A stretch of DNA of 64,000 bases from Phycisphaerales bacterium (GCA_016716475.1 JADJWG010000002.1:434001-498000); one strand, 5' to 3'. Positions 42,712 to 52,403 are shown, numbered from the stretch's first letter. Notes: generated by a model from the letters alone, not told the origin. Numbers and translations: made by a program.

Positions 42712-44511
42712 GTGCCCGTGCCCTATAACGAACGAACCTGTTACTGCGGTGAGGTCGGCACTGATCGCGTCGGCCACCCCGTCATCCTGACGGGCTGGGT
42801 GGACGTCTATCGCGACCATGGCGATCTGATCTTTATCGATCTGCGCGACCGCACCGGTGTGGTTCAGTTGCGCAGCGACCTTGCCACCGACCCGTCCGCC
42901 CACGCCGTCGCCAAGCGCGTGCGAACCGAGTTCTGTATCGCCGCGCGCGGTGAGGTGGGCCGCCGCCCGGAGGGCCTCGCGAATCCGAAGCTCAAGACCG
43001 GGGCCGTCGAAGTCTACGTGCGCGAGATCGAAATCCTCAGCACCTCAGAAACGCCCGTGTTCGAGCTTGACGACGAGATCGACACCAACGAGGAAACCCG
43101 CCTGCAGTATCGCTTCCTGGACCTGCGCCGCGAGCCGATGCAGCACGCGCTGATCCTGCGGCACAACATCACCAAAGCGATCCGCGACTATTTCCACGCC
43201 CACGGCTTCATCGAGGTCGAGACTCCGTTCCTCACCAAGAGCACGCCGGAAGGCGCCCGCGACTTCCTCGTGCCCTCTCGCGTGGCGCGCGGCACGTTCT
43301 ATGCACTGCCGCAGTCTCCCCAGCTCTTCAAGCAACTCCTCATGATGAGCGGGTTCGACCGCTATATGCAGATCGTCCGCTGCTTCCGCGATGAAGACCT
43401 GCGGGCGGATCGCCAGCCGGAGTTCACCCAGCTCGACATGGAGATGTCCTTCGTCCAGCCGGAGGACGTGATGAACATCGTTGAGGGCTGCCTCGTGGCC
43501 GTCATGCGGGCAGCGCTCGGCGTGGAGATCACGCGCCCGTTTCCGCGCATGAGCTATGACCAGGCCCTGCGCGAGTACGGCGTGGATCGGCCGGACACGC
43601 GCTATGACCTGAAGATCCTCGATGTCACCGCGGCCGTAGAGCCGCTGGAATTCCGCGTTTTCAAGGATGTGCTTGCGGCCGGGGGTGTCGTGCGCTGTAT
43701 CCGCGTGCCGGAAACCGCCGGTCTGACGCGGAAGGACACCGATACGCTGACGGAGGACCTGAAGGGCATCGGTGCCGGCGGTTTACCGCTGGTGAAGGTG
43801 GCCACCGAGGGCGGCGCGGTCGTCTTCCAGACGGGCGTGGCCAAGTTTTTTACGCCGGAGGTCACAGCCGCGGTCGTGACCATGACCGGGGCGCAGCCGG
43901 GCGACACGCTGCTGTTCGCAGCCGACCGGGAAACGAACGTCTGCAAGTACCTCGGCTGGCTACGGGAGACGCTGGCGAAGCGTAAGGGACTGATCCCGGC
44001 GGGACGCTGGGATTTCCTGTGGGTGCATGAGTTCCCAATGTTTGAGTTTCACGAGGAGGACGGGCGCTGGTACGCGGTGCACCATCCGTTCACGGCACCG
44101 CGGGACGAGGATGTGGACCGGTTGGAGAGCGACCTCGGTGGCTGTCGTGCGAAGGCCTACGACGTCGTGCTCAACGGGCTGGAAATCGGTGGTGGCAGCG
44201 TGCGGATTCACCGCGCGGATGTGCAGCAGCGCGTCTTCCAGATCTTGAACATGTCGCCGGAGGAGCAGGAGGCGAAGTTTGGCTTTCTACTCCGGGCGCT
44301 GCGGTTCGGGCCGCCACCGCATGGCGGGATCGCGCTGGGACTCGATCGCATCGCGATGCTTTTGGCCGGCATGAGCAGTATTCGCGACGTGATTGCGTTC
44401 CCTAAGACGGCGCGGGCGACCTGCCTGTTGACGGACGCTCCGAGCACCGTGGCTCAGACGCAGCTCGACGAACTCGGTCTACGCATTACGGCGCCGCCGG
44501 AGAAGAAGTAA
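42712..44511 (+). CDS. aspS: aspartyl-tRNA synthetase, possibly non-discriminating
   Basis: A 599-residue class IIb synthetase of bacterial type. OB-fold anticodon domain (1-105), then motif 2 region (QSPQLFKQLLMMSGFDRYMQIVRCFRDEDLRADRQPEFTQLDME), the bacterial GAD insertion (about 290-410) and motif 3 (GGIALGLDRIAMLLAG). H36 in VYRDHGDLIFIDLRDR matches the His found in non-discriminating enzymes (Leu in Escherichia). That would imply Asp-tRNA-Asn formation and GatCAB repair, but gatCAB is not in the window. The start is GTG 42712 with GGAGG 8 nt upstream. It is monocistronic, ending 21 bp from the convergent MoxR gene. Confidence 0.96.
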   Translation: MPVPYNERTCYCGEVGTDRVGHPVILTGWVDVYRDHGDLIFIDLRDRTGVVQLRSDLATDPSAHAVAKRVRTEFCIAARGEVGRRPEGLANPKLKTGAVEVYVREIEILSTSETPVFELDDEIDTNEETRLQYRFLDLRREPMQHALILRHNITKAIRDYFHAHGFIEVETPFLTKSTPEGARDFLVPSRVARGTFYALPQSPQLFKQLLMMSGFDRYMQIVRCFRDEDLRADRQPEFTQLDMEMSFVQPEDVMNIVEGCLVAVMRAALGVEITRPFPRMSYDQALREYGVDRPDTRYDLKILDVTAAVEPLEFRVFKDVLAAGGVVRCIRVPETAGLTRKDTDTLTEDLKGIGAGGLPLVKVATEGGAVVFQTGVAKFFTPEVTAAVVTMTGAQPGDTLLFAADRETNVCKYLGWLRETLAKRKGLIPAGRWDFLWVHEFPMFEFHEEDGRWYAVHHPFTAPRDEDVDRLESDLGGCRAKAYDVVLNGLEIGGGSVRIHRADVQQRVFQILNMSPEEQEAKFGFLLRALRFGPPPHGGIALGLDRIAMLLAGMSSIRDVIAFPKTARATCLLTDAPSTVAQTQLDELGLRITAPPEKK

Positions 44512-44532
44512 GTAACCCCGGCACGGCGCAGA

Positions 44533-45573
44533 CTACGCTTGTGAGACATCCGCCGGCGGCTTGGGCTCATACCGTGGCACGGTGGGCTCCGGCACGGTTT
44601 CCACGAGCTTCTGCACGATGCGAACGGAGTCGAGCCCCTGGGCCTGCGCCGCGAAATTGCAGGCGAGGCGATGCCGTAGCACGGGAAGCGCGACGGCCCG
44701 AATATCGTCGAGACTCACGCTGTAGCGTCCGGCCATGGCCGCCACTGCCTTGCCACCCCAGATGAGACATTGCCCGGCGCGCGGACCCGCTCCCCAGTCG
44801 ATGTACTTCTTTACGAAGTCCGGCGCGCCGGCGTCCGCCGGCCGCGACGCGCGCGTGAGCCGCACGGCATAGTCAATGACGTACTCTGTGACAGGGATGG
44901 CCGCGATGAGTTTCTGCATATTGAGGATCTGCCGGTCGCTCAGCACGGTGCGGAATTCCGGCAATTCGCTCTGTGTCGTGCGGGCCAGGATCTTCTGTTC
45001 CTCTTCCAGAGTGGGATAATCCACGAAGATGTTGAACATGAAGCGGTCGAGCTGCGCCTCCGGCAGCGGGTAGGTGCCCTCCTGCTCGATGGGGTTCTGC
45101 GTGGCGATGACGAAGAAGGGGTTGGGCAGCGGGTAGGTTTCGGAGCCACTGGTGACCTCGCGCTCCTGCATCGCCTGGAGCAGGGCGGCCTGGGTCTTGG
45201 GTGGTGTGCGGTTGATCTCGTCGGCGAGCACGATGTTTGCGAAAAGCGGGCCGCGGACGAAGCGGAACTGCCGTGTGCCGTCGGGCAGTTCGTCGATCAC
45301 CTGCGTACCGGTGATGTCCGATGGCATCAGGTCCGGGGTAAACTGCACGCGTTTGAAGGACAGGGAGGTGATGCGCGCCAAGGCGGAAACCATCAGCGTC
45401 TTTGCCAGGCCGGGGACGCCCACCAGCAGGCAGTGTCCGCGTGTCAGCACGGCCGCGAGCATCTGCTCGATCACGGCGCGCTGTCCGACGATGTGCTGGG
45501 ACAGTTCGGTGAGGATCAGTTCCTTGGAGCGGTGGAACTGCTCCAGCAGGGTTGCGAAGGATTCCTTGGCCAT
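44533..45573 (-). CDS. MoxR-family AAA+ ATPase
   Basis: A 346-residue ATPase: Walker A G52-V-P-G-L-A-K-T59, Walker B IVLADEINRTPPKTQAALLQAMQE, sensor-1 VIATQNPIEQEGTYPLPEAQLDRF, and the C-terminal lid domain. MoxR proteins act as chaperones that mature metalloenzymes or assist envelope complexes, usually together with DUF58 and von Willebrand factor-A proteins encoded next to them. None is seen here: the downstream neighbour is convergent aspS, and upstream lies the GH57 gene. It is therefore an orphan copy within this window. Start ATG 45573 is right after GTG 45576; the ribosome site AGGGG is close. Confidence 0.92.
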   Translation of the reverse strand: MAKESFATLLEQFHRSKELILTELSQHIVGQRAVIEQMLAAVLTRGHCLLVGVPGLAKTLMVSALARITSLSFKRVQFTPDLMPSDITGTQVIDELPDGTRQFRFVRGPLFANIVLADEINRTPPKTQAALLQAMQEREVTSGSETYPLPNPFFVIATQNPIEQEGTYPLPEAQLDRFMFNIFVDYPTLEEEQKILARTTQSELPEFRTVLSDRQILNMQKLIAAIPVTEYVIDYAVRLTRASRPADAGAPDFVKKYIDWGAGPRAGQCLIWGGKAVAAMAGRYSVSLDDIRAVALPVLRHRLACNFAAQAQGLDSVRIVQKLVETVPEPTVPRYEPKPPADVSQA

Positions 45574-45635
45574 CACCCCTCAGCATAACGGATGACCGGG
45601 GTCCTCGCAGCAGCGGGGCCGGTGTTACGCGGAAG

Positions 45636-46829
45636 TCAGTCGCGGCCGGCACTGCGGGCCCCGACGCGGCCGCGCAGGTTGTCCAGCACGTTCATGAAGT
45701 TGATGAACGAGTCGTAGGGGGAGTCGTACGGGTTGAAGTAGCTATGCACCGCTCCGTCGCCCTGGGTCTTGGTGCACATGTAGTAGAAGTGGTCGGAGGT
45801 CTGCAAGCGGCGCCAATCGTGCAGCAGGGCCTCGTCGCCGCGCTGTTTAACGAGCGGTTCGAGCCGGTACAGCTCGTGCAAGGCGTTCGACTGCATCGCG
45901 TTGCCCAGCCACGCCGACAAATCGCGCTCCGTATCCGCCCACGAGATCATGTGCGGGACGTCGTATTCCCCGGCTGATTCAAACGCCGCGGCACATTCAC
46001 CCGGCGTGCGGAAATCGTTATCGGGCCGTGCCAGCACGGCGGTCGGCAGTTCACGCAGGAAGTCGAAGATGCCGGTTTCGGCCGACTGGTGCTCGCCGAA
46101 AGTCTCGTAGTCGAGGAACAGGTTTACCACGGAGCCGGCCCCGTTCACCTGGTCGATCCAGTGGGCGAATTTTGCGGGGGTCAGCGGCCATTCCGGCCAG
46201 GCCCGCTCACTGAAGCGGAAGGCGATGTCGTCCGACAGGCGGTAGTTCTTCAGGAGCAGCCGCACGTCGGGCCGCTGCGGCGGGTGATAAAGGAAAGTCG
46301 GCGTGCGATAGCCGAGCAGGTGGTCCGCCCCTTCGCACAGAACCGCCCCGAAGCCCAATTCGGCCGCCACCCGGGCCACTTCGTTGTTGTAGATCAATTC
46401 GGTGTTGCGAAAGACACGCGGCTCATACCCGAACAGGCGGCGCATAAGCTGCCGGTGCTGGGTGACCTGCTCCTCGAATTCGGCCCGCGAGTAGAGGAAG
46501 CTCAACGAGTGGTAGTACGTTTCGGCGAGGAACTCGACGCAGCCGGTTTCCGCCAGCCGCCGGAATGAATCGATTACCTCGGGCACATGGCGCTGGAACT
46601 GTTCTATTGCGACACCGCTGACCGAGAAGGCCACTCGGAACCGGCCCTCATGCCGCTCGAGCGTCTCCCGCAGGACGGCATTCGCCGGCAGGTAGCACCG
46701 CGTGGCCACCTTCCGCAGGATCTCCAGATTGGCCGGATTGTCGAAGTAGTCCGCGCCGCGGTCAAAAATACTGAACCGCCGCAGGCGGAAGGGCTGGTGA
46801 ACTTGAAAGTAGAAGCATACGGAGGCCAT
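45636..46829 (-). CDS. GH57-family alpha-glucan hydrolase/transferase
   Basis: A 397-residue glycoside hydrolase of family 57. It begins VCFYFQVHQPFRLRRFS, the family's HQP motif; the catalytic nucleophile is E144 (VFRNTELIYNNE) and the acid/base is D239 (NLFLDYETFGEHQ). Only the catalytic barrel and helical region are present; no signal peptide, so it is cytoplasmic. Members are alpha-amylases, 4-alpha-glucanotransferases or branching enzymes; the short length and partner suggest alpha-amylase or glucan trimming. It lies 12 bp downstream of the glycogen-synthase-like gene, a pairing found in other bacteria for storage-glucan metabolism. Confidence 0.92.
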   Translation of the reverse strand: MASVCFYFQVHQPFRLRRFSIFDRGADYFDNPANLEILRKVATRCYLPANAVLRETLERHEGRFRVAFSVSGVAIEQFQRHVPEVIDSFRRLAETGCVEFLAETYYHSLSFLYSRAEFEEQVTQHRQLMRRLFGYEPRVFRNTELIYNNEVARVAAELGFGAVLCEGADHLLGYRTPTFLYHPPQRPDVRLLLKNYRLSDDIAFRFSERAWPEWPLTPAKFAHWIDQVNGAGSVVNLFLDYETFGEHQSAETGIFDFLRELPTAVLARPDNDFRTPGECAAAFESAGEYDVPHMISWADTERDLSAWLGNAMQSNALHELYRLEPLVKQRGDEALLHDWRRLQTSDHFYYMCTKTQGDGAVHSYFNPYDSPYDSFINFMNVLDNLRGRVGARSAGRD

Positions 46830-46841
46830 CGGGACCTCGCC

Positions 46842-48197
46842 TCAGTCGCGCCAGGCGCCGGTAGCCGCTTCATACACCTTGATGCAATTGCGCGCCGCGT
46901 CGACCCAACTGAAGCGCTTGACCTCGAAGCCGCCGTGGTCGCGCAGCGCGGCTTGGAGTGGTGGATGCCGTAAGACGGCCACAATCTTGTTGGCCATTTC
47001 GTCGACATCCCAGAAGTCGACTTTCAGTGCGTGGGTGAGCACCTCGGCCACTCCGCTCTGCTTGGAAATCAGGACCGGCACATCGTTGGAAAGGGCCTCG
47101 AGCGGCGTCAGTCCGAAGGGCTCCGACACCGACGGCATGACGTACAGGTCGGCCATGCGATACACCCGCCGTACGTCATTCCCCCGCAGGAAACCGGTGA
47201 AGAGCACCTTGTGGCCGATGCCCATTTCCGCGGCCAGCTCGATCATGCGGCGAATCATGTCCCCGCTGCCTGCCATGACAAAGCGGACATTATCCATCAC
47301 TTCGAGTACCCGCTTCGCGGCGGCGAGGAAGTACTCCGGACCCTTCTGCATCGTGATGCGGCCAAGAAAGAGCACGATCTTGTCGTCCCGCGTGATGGGC
47401 GGGAGATCGACGGTGGGCGCATCGCCGTTGTCGTCGATGGCGTTGTACACCACTTCGACCTTGCGCGGATCAACGCCGTAGTGCCGCAGGATGATGTTGC
47501 GGGTGAGGTGGCTGACGGCGATCACGTTGGTCGCGGCGTGCATGCCGGCGCGCTCGATGTCGTAGATGCGCTGGTTGACGTGTAACCCGGTGCGGTCGAA
47601 CTCCGTGGAGTGCACATGCACCACCAGCGGCTTGCCGGATTCCTGCTGTACCGCGATGCCCGCGAGAAACGTCATCCAGTCATGCGCATGAATCAGGTCG
47701 AACTGCTCGCCCTCGGCCGCGGCGCACGCGAGGGCCGCGTAACGTTCGATCTGGGCAAACAGGTCGCCACCATAATTGTCGCCCGGACCCCCCCCGAGGG
47801 TCGGGTCTGCGACCGTGCCGCGCCGCCGCCGCACACGCCGTGAAGGGGTCCCGCCCGGTGCCATGCGGCCGCCGGGAGTGCCTTCGTCGTCGTCGGTTTC
47901 CTCACCTTCTTCCGGGCGGGCATAGGGGGTTAGCCGGGCAGGCACGGCCCGGAACTGGGTGTGCTGGAACATGCTTTCCAACGGACCCACGGCACCGCGC
48001 CGCCGGGCGTGGGCTGCCGCCGTGGCCGGCGAAAGGATCTGCACGTGACTGTCGCCGGTATTTTCCACCGCCCGCGGCAGGACGAAGAGTACTTCGATAT
48101 CAAGCTTGTCAAGCGCGCGAGTCAGCCCGAAACAAGCGGTTCCAAGGCCGCCACTGATAAACGGCGGAAACTCCCACCCCAGCATGAAGACCTTCAT
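46842..48197 (-). CDS. glycogen/alpha-glucan synthase-like glycosyltransferase (GT4/GT5)
   Basis: A 451-residue GT-B enzyme. It starts MKVFMLGWEFPPFISGGLGT, the N-terminal acceptor motif of the GT4/GT5 glucan synthases, with HAHDWMTFLAGIAVQ and HVHSTEFDRTG typical of this group. The donor site is SVSEPFGLTPLEALSNDVPVLIS. An unusual low-complexity insert (about 95-135, an acidic EEGEETDDDEG then RRVRRRRG) interrupts the N-terminal domain. Start ATG 48197 has GAGG upstream; a 57-residue longer frame is unlikely. With the adjacent GH57 gene it likely builds or remodels a cytoplasmic storage glucan. Confidence 0.9.
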   Translation of the reverse strand: MKVFMLGWEFPPFISGGLGTACFGLTRALDKLDIEVLFVLPRAVENTGDSHVQILSPATAAAHARRRGAVGPLESMFQHTQFRAVPARLTPYARPEEGEETDDDEGTPGGRMAPGGTPSRRVRRRRGTVADPTLGGGPGDNYGGDLFAQIERYAALACAAAEGEQFDLIHAHDWMTFLAGIAVQQESGKPLVVHVHSTEFDRTGLHVNQRIYDIERAGMHAATNVIAVSHLTRNIILRHYGVDPRKVEVVYNAIDDNGDAPTVDLPPITRDDKIVLFLGRITMQKGPEYFLAAAKRVLEVMDNVRFVMAGSGDMIRRMIELAAEMGIGHKVLFTGFLRGNDVRRVYRMADLYVMPSVSEPFGLTPLEALSNDVPVLISKQSGVAEVLTHALKVDFWDVDEMANKIVAVLRHPPLQAALRDHGGFEVKRFSWVDAARNCIKVYEAATGAWRD

Positions 48198-48723
48198 CGC
48201 GACCTCGCACGTTCCACAGGCACAGCCAGGAGTGCCGGTGTCGTCCTTGCTCCGCGGCTGCCCCCAATGCGCGGGTCGCTTGGGGTCTAGAAACTGTCTG
48301 GCCCGAGCGGGGGTTGGCCACCGTGGGCTTGACAACCAGCGTTGGCAGCGTAGCAATGGGGAACCCATGTGTCAACGTGCCGATAACGGACCCACCAGCG
48401 GCCTGTACCCGACCTACGTGCAGTCCGGGAGCGGTTCTGAAACACATTTATTCGCATTACCCAGTGCCGGGCGCTAGCGTAACCTCCAAACGGAAGATAT
48501 GTTATGGACCCAGCGGCTGTGGTTGGCTTGACGGTTACCACGGCCCGCCCCCAAGCAGGGATGTCGTGCGAGGTCGCGGCACACGCGACTGACCGGGTAT
48601 CGCCCGCGCATTTTCGGTTTGCGGGGGCGAGCATCCTGTGTGGACGTTGAGGACATGATCGCGGTGGTGCCGTGGTTCTGAGCCACGCGCCGCGGAGCCT
48701 TTGCCTGTTGGACGGAGTGTTGT
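48198..48723. other. 526-bp intergenic region before infB
   Basis: The longest gene-free stretch in the window, divergent between the glucan-synthase gene and infB. A possible promoter is at 48329-48357. I see no tRNA, riboswitch or repeat; small frames here look random. The usual nusA-rimP upstream of infB is absent. Confidence 0.5.
48329..48357 (+). promoter_or_regulatory. possible promoter of the infB operon
   Basis: Consensus -35 TTGACA (48329-48334), a 16-bp spacer and a weak -10 TAGCAAT (48351-48357). It would leave a long leader of about 360 bases before infB. Confidence 0.3.
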
Positions 48724-51519
48724 GTGGCGTCGACGCTGAGAGTGCACTCGCTAGCGAAGGAACTCGGAGTCCCCAGTAAGGCCATCATCGAGAAGTGCCG
48801 CGCTGAAGGTGTGGAACTCAAGAACCACATGGCAGCGATCTCGATTGGGCTGGCGGAGTCGATCCGCGAGTGGTTTAGCGTGGGCGTAGACGTGACCACC
48901 GTCGAGGTTGCGCAGCCGGTCGATGTTGAAGAGGCCCGTCGCGCGCGCCGCCGCAGACAGCGCGAAGACGAAGCGGCTGGCATCGAACCCGAAGTGGCTG
49001 CGGGCGACGAAGAGAGTGATACGACCGCGATTTCCAGCGCGGAGAGCGAACTCGACGAAGCGGCTGCCATCGAGGCGGAGGTCGCGATTCCCGAAGCCGC
49101 GGCGGTGGAACCCGAGGTTGAACCGGAGACGGATCAAACACTTGTTGCTGCCGCTGAAATCCCATCGGTCAGTCCGACGGAAGTATCGGATTCTGAATTC
49201 GTAGTCGAGCATGTCGCCGACCAGCCGGTCACGCTTGAAATTGCGGTGGATGAAACCGGACCGGATGAGGTCGATGACTCGACCCCACCCACCGAACAAC
49301 GTCCCGCCGCGGCTGTTCCGGCGCGCCCGACAGAACCGATCCGTCCGGCGGGTCCACAGGTCGTGCCGCTGCCGGCCGAGCTGCGCGGCCCCAAGGTGGT
49401 GCGGATCGAGGCCCCCGAACCGGTGCGTGCTCCACGGCCCCGACCCGTGCCGCGCGGCCCCGGCGGTCCGGCCGCCCCCGGTGTTGCAGCCACTACAACG
49501 ACTGCCACGCCCCCCCGACGTCGCGGCAAGGGGCGCAAGGCGGAGGAAGAAGAAGCGGCCCGCGCACGGGCGCGAAGCCCCCGGCGTCACGGAGGGGCGA
49601 CGGATGTCGACCAGCGGCTGCGTGAATGGCGTGACCAGGACCTGCTGGAGCGCAAGGAGCGCTTGGCCAGTGTAACCGGACAGGGGCTCGCCCAACGGCG
49701 TGCCGCGGAACGTCGTCGTCAGACCGGTAGTACCACCGGCCCGCAATCACGCAAAGACCCGGTCGTTATCACGGCCCCGCTGAGTCTCAAAGAGTTTTGT
49801 TCAACCGCTGGTGTGCCGTTTGCGGCGCTCTCTCAGCGCTTGATGGAGCACACGGGTCAGCTCTGGACGATCAACCAGCAGATCGATGCGGAGACGGCCG
49901 AGATGCTCGTGCTCGATCTCGGCCTGGGTGTGTCGATTGCGCGGGCCAAGACCGCTTACGAGCAACTGCGGGATGAGTTTGACAGCCGGGAACGCAAGCA
50001 CCTTAAGCCGCGGCCGCCAGTGGTGGCCATGCTCGGCCATGTCGACCACGGCAAGACGTCGCTGCTCGATGCCATTCGGCGGACACGCGTCGCGGCGGGT
50101 GAGGCCGGCGGCATCACGCAGCACATCGGGGCATATCGTGTCACTCGCGACGGCTGGGACGTGACTTTCGTCGATACCCCCGGCCACCAGGCCTTTACGG
50201 AGATGCGAGCCCGCGGCGCCAACCTGACGGACGTGGTCGTGCTTGTCGTGGCCGCCGACGATGGGGTCATGCCGCAGACCGCCGAGGCCATCAACCACGC
50301 CAAGGCGGCCGGTGTGGCCATCGTGGTGGCGTTGAACAAGATCGACCTGCCAGGTGTGGATCTGAACCGCATTTATGCGCAGTTGTCGGAGCACGAGCTG
50401 ACGCCCGCAGAATGGGGCGGCTCGACCGACGTGCTCAAGACCAGCGCCACCTCCGGTCAGGGGGTGGACGAACTGGTGGGCCACCTGAGCACCCTGAGCG
50501 AGTTGCTCGAATTGACGGCCGACGCGACAGTCCCAGCCCGGGCTACCGTGATCGAAGCGCAGATGCGGGAGGGCCGGGGCGTGGTCGCACAGGTCCTCGT
50601 GCGAGAGGGCACGCTGAAGGTCGGTGATATCGTCGTCTGCGGACCCGGCTCCGGCCGGGTGCGTTCGCTGCGTGATGATCGTGGTCGCACGGTGAAGGCG
50701 GCGATGCCCGGCAGCCCAGTGGAAGTCTCCGGCCTGGATGAGTTGCCGATCGCCGGCGATGACCTCTTCCAGGTGGATCAACTGGCCCGTGCGAAGTCGA
50801 TTGCGGAAGAGGTCCGTGAACAGCGGCGCACGGCGGGCCTGGCTCAGACGCTCAAGCCCAAGACGCTTGAGGATCTCATGCGGGGCGATACCGACACCGA
50901 GGTGCCGGCGCTCAATGTCATTCTCAAGGCGGACGTGCAGGGCTCTGTCCAGGTGTTGCGGCAGACGCTGGCGGATTTCCCGGCCGACAAGGCCCGCCTG
51001 ACGATTCTGCATGCCGCGGTCGGCGCCATTACCGAGGCGGACGTGCAGCTTGCACGCGCTTCGGGTGCGATCGTGATCGGTTTCCATGTGGTCGCGGAGG
51101 ACCGCGCCGCATCGCTGGCGGATCAGCTCGGCGTCGAAATCCGCAATTACCGCGTGATTTACGAACTGCGGGATGACCTCCACAAGGCGCTGGCGGGCCT
51201 GCTCGCCCCGATCGAGAAAGAGGAAACCCGCGGCACGATCGAAGTGCGGCAGGTATTCAACGTCTCGCGTATCGGAACGATCGCCGGCTGTCTCGTGACC
51301 GACGGGGTGGTGCATCGCAACCACCGCGTGCGCATCGTGCGTGACGGACGCGTGATTTCGGAGGGCCGCGGGATCGCATCGCTCAAAAGGTTCAAGGACG
51401 ATGCCCGCGAAGTTCGGGCCGGGTTCGAATGCGGCGTCAAGATCGAGGGTTTCGACGACGTGAAGCCGGGCGACATCCTCCAGGCCTACGAGATCACGCA
51501 GATTGCGCAGGAGCTGTAG
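48724..51519 (+). CDS. infB: translation initiation factor IF-2
   Basis: A 931-residue GTPase that places initiator tRNA on the ribosome. The N-terminal IF2_N motif (LRVHSLAKELGVPSKAIIEKCRAEGVELKNHM) is followed by a long acidic, Pro/Ala-rich linker (about 55-330) and a second IF2_N-type region (about 345-395). The G domain has G1 GHVDHGKT at 438-445, G3 DTPGHQAF and G4 NKID. Domains II to IV follow, with ILKADVQGSVQVLRQTL and AGCLVTDGVVHRNHRVRIVRDG. The start is GTG 48724 with GGAG upstream. It heads infB-ylxP-rbfA. Confidence 0.97.
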   Translation: MASTLRVHSLAKELGVPSKAIIEKCRAEGVELKNHMAAISIGLAESIREWFSVGVDVTTVEVAQPVDVEEARRARRRRQREDEAAGIEPEVAAGDEESDTTAISSAESELDEAAAIEAEVAIPEAAAVEPEVEPETDQTLVAAAEIPSVSPTEVSDSEFVVEHVADQPVTLEIAVDETGPDEVDDSTPPTEQRPAAAVPARPTEPIRPAGPQVVPLPAELRGPKVVRIEAPEPVRAPRPRPVPRGPGGPAAPGVAATTTTATPPRRRGKGRKAEEEEAARARARSPRRHGGATDVDQRLREWRDQDLLERKERLASVTGQGLAQRRAAERRRQTGSTTGPQSRKDPVVITAPLSLKEFCSTAGVPFAALSQRLMEHTGQLWTINQQIDAETAEMLVLDLGLGVSIARAKTAYEQLRDEFDSRERKHLKPRPPVVAMLGHVDHGKTSLLDAIRRTRVAAGEAGGITQHIGAYRVTRDGWDVTFVDTPGHQAFTEMRARGANLTDVVVLVVAADDGVMPQTAEAINHAKAAGVAIVVALNKIDLPGVDLNRIYAQLSEHELTPAEWGGSTDVLKTSATSGQGVDELVGHLSTLSELLELTADATVPARATVIEAQMREGRGVVAQVLVREGTLKVGDIVVCGPGSGRVRSLRDDRGRTVKAAMPGSPVEVSGLDELPIAGDDLFQVDQLARAKSIAEEVREQRRTAGLAQTLKPKTLEDLMRGDTDTEVPALNVILKADVQGSVQVLRQTLADFPADKARLTILHAAVGAITEADVQLARASGAIVIGFHVVAEDRAASLADQLGVEIRNYRVIYELRDDLHKALAGLLAPIEKEETRGTIEVRQVFNVSRIGTIAGCLVTDGVVHRNHRVRIVRDGRVISEGRGIASLKRFKDDAREVRAGFECGVKIEGFDDVKPGDILQAYEITQIAQEL

Positions 51520-51537
51520 GCCGCGCGCGGGGCAGGC

Positions 51538-51819
51538 ATGATTGTGGGTGTATTACGGGTTCGGTTGGGAATCCTGGAGGCGCGGTCCCTGAAGGATAAG
51601 CGGCGCGTGACGAAAAGTCTCAAGGAACGCCTGGGGGCACGGCACAACGTGTCGATTGCCGAAGTGGCTGATCTTGACCATCGGCAGGCCGCGACTTTCG
51701 GAATCGCCCTCGTCGGCAACGAAGCGCGATTTGTCGAGAGTTGCCTGGCTAAGATCGTGGAGGAGTTGCGGGTGTATCCGCACGCCACGCTGCTCGACTC
51801 CGACATCGAATTGCTGTAA
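51538..51819 (+). CDS. ylxP: YlxP/DUF503-family protein
   Basis: A 93-residue protein: MIVGVLRVRLGILEARSLKDKRRVTKSLKERLGARHNVSIAEVADLD matches the DUF503 (YlxP) family, a small alpha/beta protein of unclear function. The gene commonly sits between infB and rbfA, exactly as here (18 bp after infB, 51 bp before rbfA). The order itself supports the call. A link to ribosome maturation is inferred from context. Confidence 0.92.
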   Translation: MIVGVLRVRLGILEARSLKDKRRVTKSLKERLGARHNVSIAEVADLDHRQAATFGIALVGNEARFVESCLAKIVEELRVYPHATLLDSDIELL

Positions 51820-51870
51820 CGCCTGGTGGCCGGGCTGGTTGGGCCCCTCCGCCAAGACCGAAGGAACCTC

Positions 51871-52401
51871 GTGAGTCGCCGTACCGTACGCATCGGTAGT
51901 CTGATTCGCCAGATCATTGCGGAGGCAATCCGCACGCACCTGAGCGATCCGCGGATACCAACCATCACGTCGATTCTGCGTGTGGAGGTAAGCGAAGATC
52001 TTTCCGTCGCGAAAGTCTTCGTCAGTGTGCTTGGCACGGATACCCAGCGGAAGCTCGCCGTCGAGGCGCTCCAGTGTGCCGCCGGTCGGCTGCGCCGCCT
52101 GCTCGCGCCCGAACTGAGTTTGCGAAAAGTGCCCCAACTCGTGTTTGAGTCCGACACCTCCGTACAGGTGACCTTCGACACAATCAGTGCGATTGATGAT
52201 GCGATGCGGGATCTGGGGCAGTTGCCGGTGTGGGAAGCGGAAGATGCCGACACGGGTACGGATGGCGGCCCTGCATCGGACGACCCCCTGGTCGGCGCCG
52301 ATGAGACGGACGCATCCGGTTTGCCGCTGCGCCCGGGGGGAGTGCCAGCGCCAGCCCCGCGGTCCGTCGGTCGCGTGGACGCTGGAAAGGAGGACGTCTG
52401 A
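51871..52401 (+). CDS. rbfA: 30S ribosome-binding factor A
   Basis: A 176-residue protein with the KH-like RbfA fold: RIGSLIRQIIAEAIRTHLSDPRI, SILRVEVSEDLSVAKVFVSVLG, and PELSLRKVPQLVFESDTSVQVTFDTI. It assists late 16S rRNA 5'-end maturation and cold adaptation. The start is GTG 51871 with AAGGAA upstream; longer in-frame starts are not supported. The last 50 or so residues form an acidic, Asp/Pro-rich tail not found in the standard 120-residue protein. A good GGAGG for the next gene lies within its 3' end. Confidence 0.93.
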   Translation: MSRRTVRIGSLIRQIIAEAIRTHLSDPRIPTITSILRVEVSEDLSVAKVFVSVLGTDTQRKLAVEALQCAAGRLRRLLAPELSLRKVPQLVFESDTSVQVTFDTISAIDDAMRDLGQLPVWEAEDADTGTDGGPASDDPLVGADETDASGLPLRPGGVPAPAPRSVGRVDAGKEDV

Positions 52402-52403
52402 CG

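Noticed and set aside
44512..44532. Terminator between convergent aspS and the MoxR gene
   Set aside because: Only 21 bp lie between the stops and no stem is visible there.
48870..49700. Repetitive Glu/Ala/Pro stretch as a separate repeat element
   Set aside because: It is the ordinary low-complexity linker of IF-2.
49801..51324. 507-codon minus-strand frame opposite infB
   Set aside because: It is exactly antisense to conserved IF-2 domains and rich in His/Arg, typical of a shadow frame.
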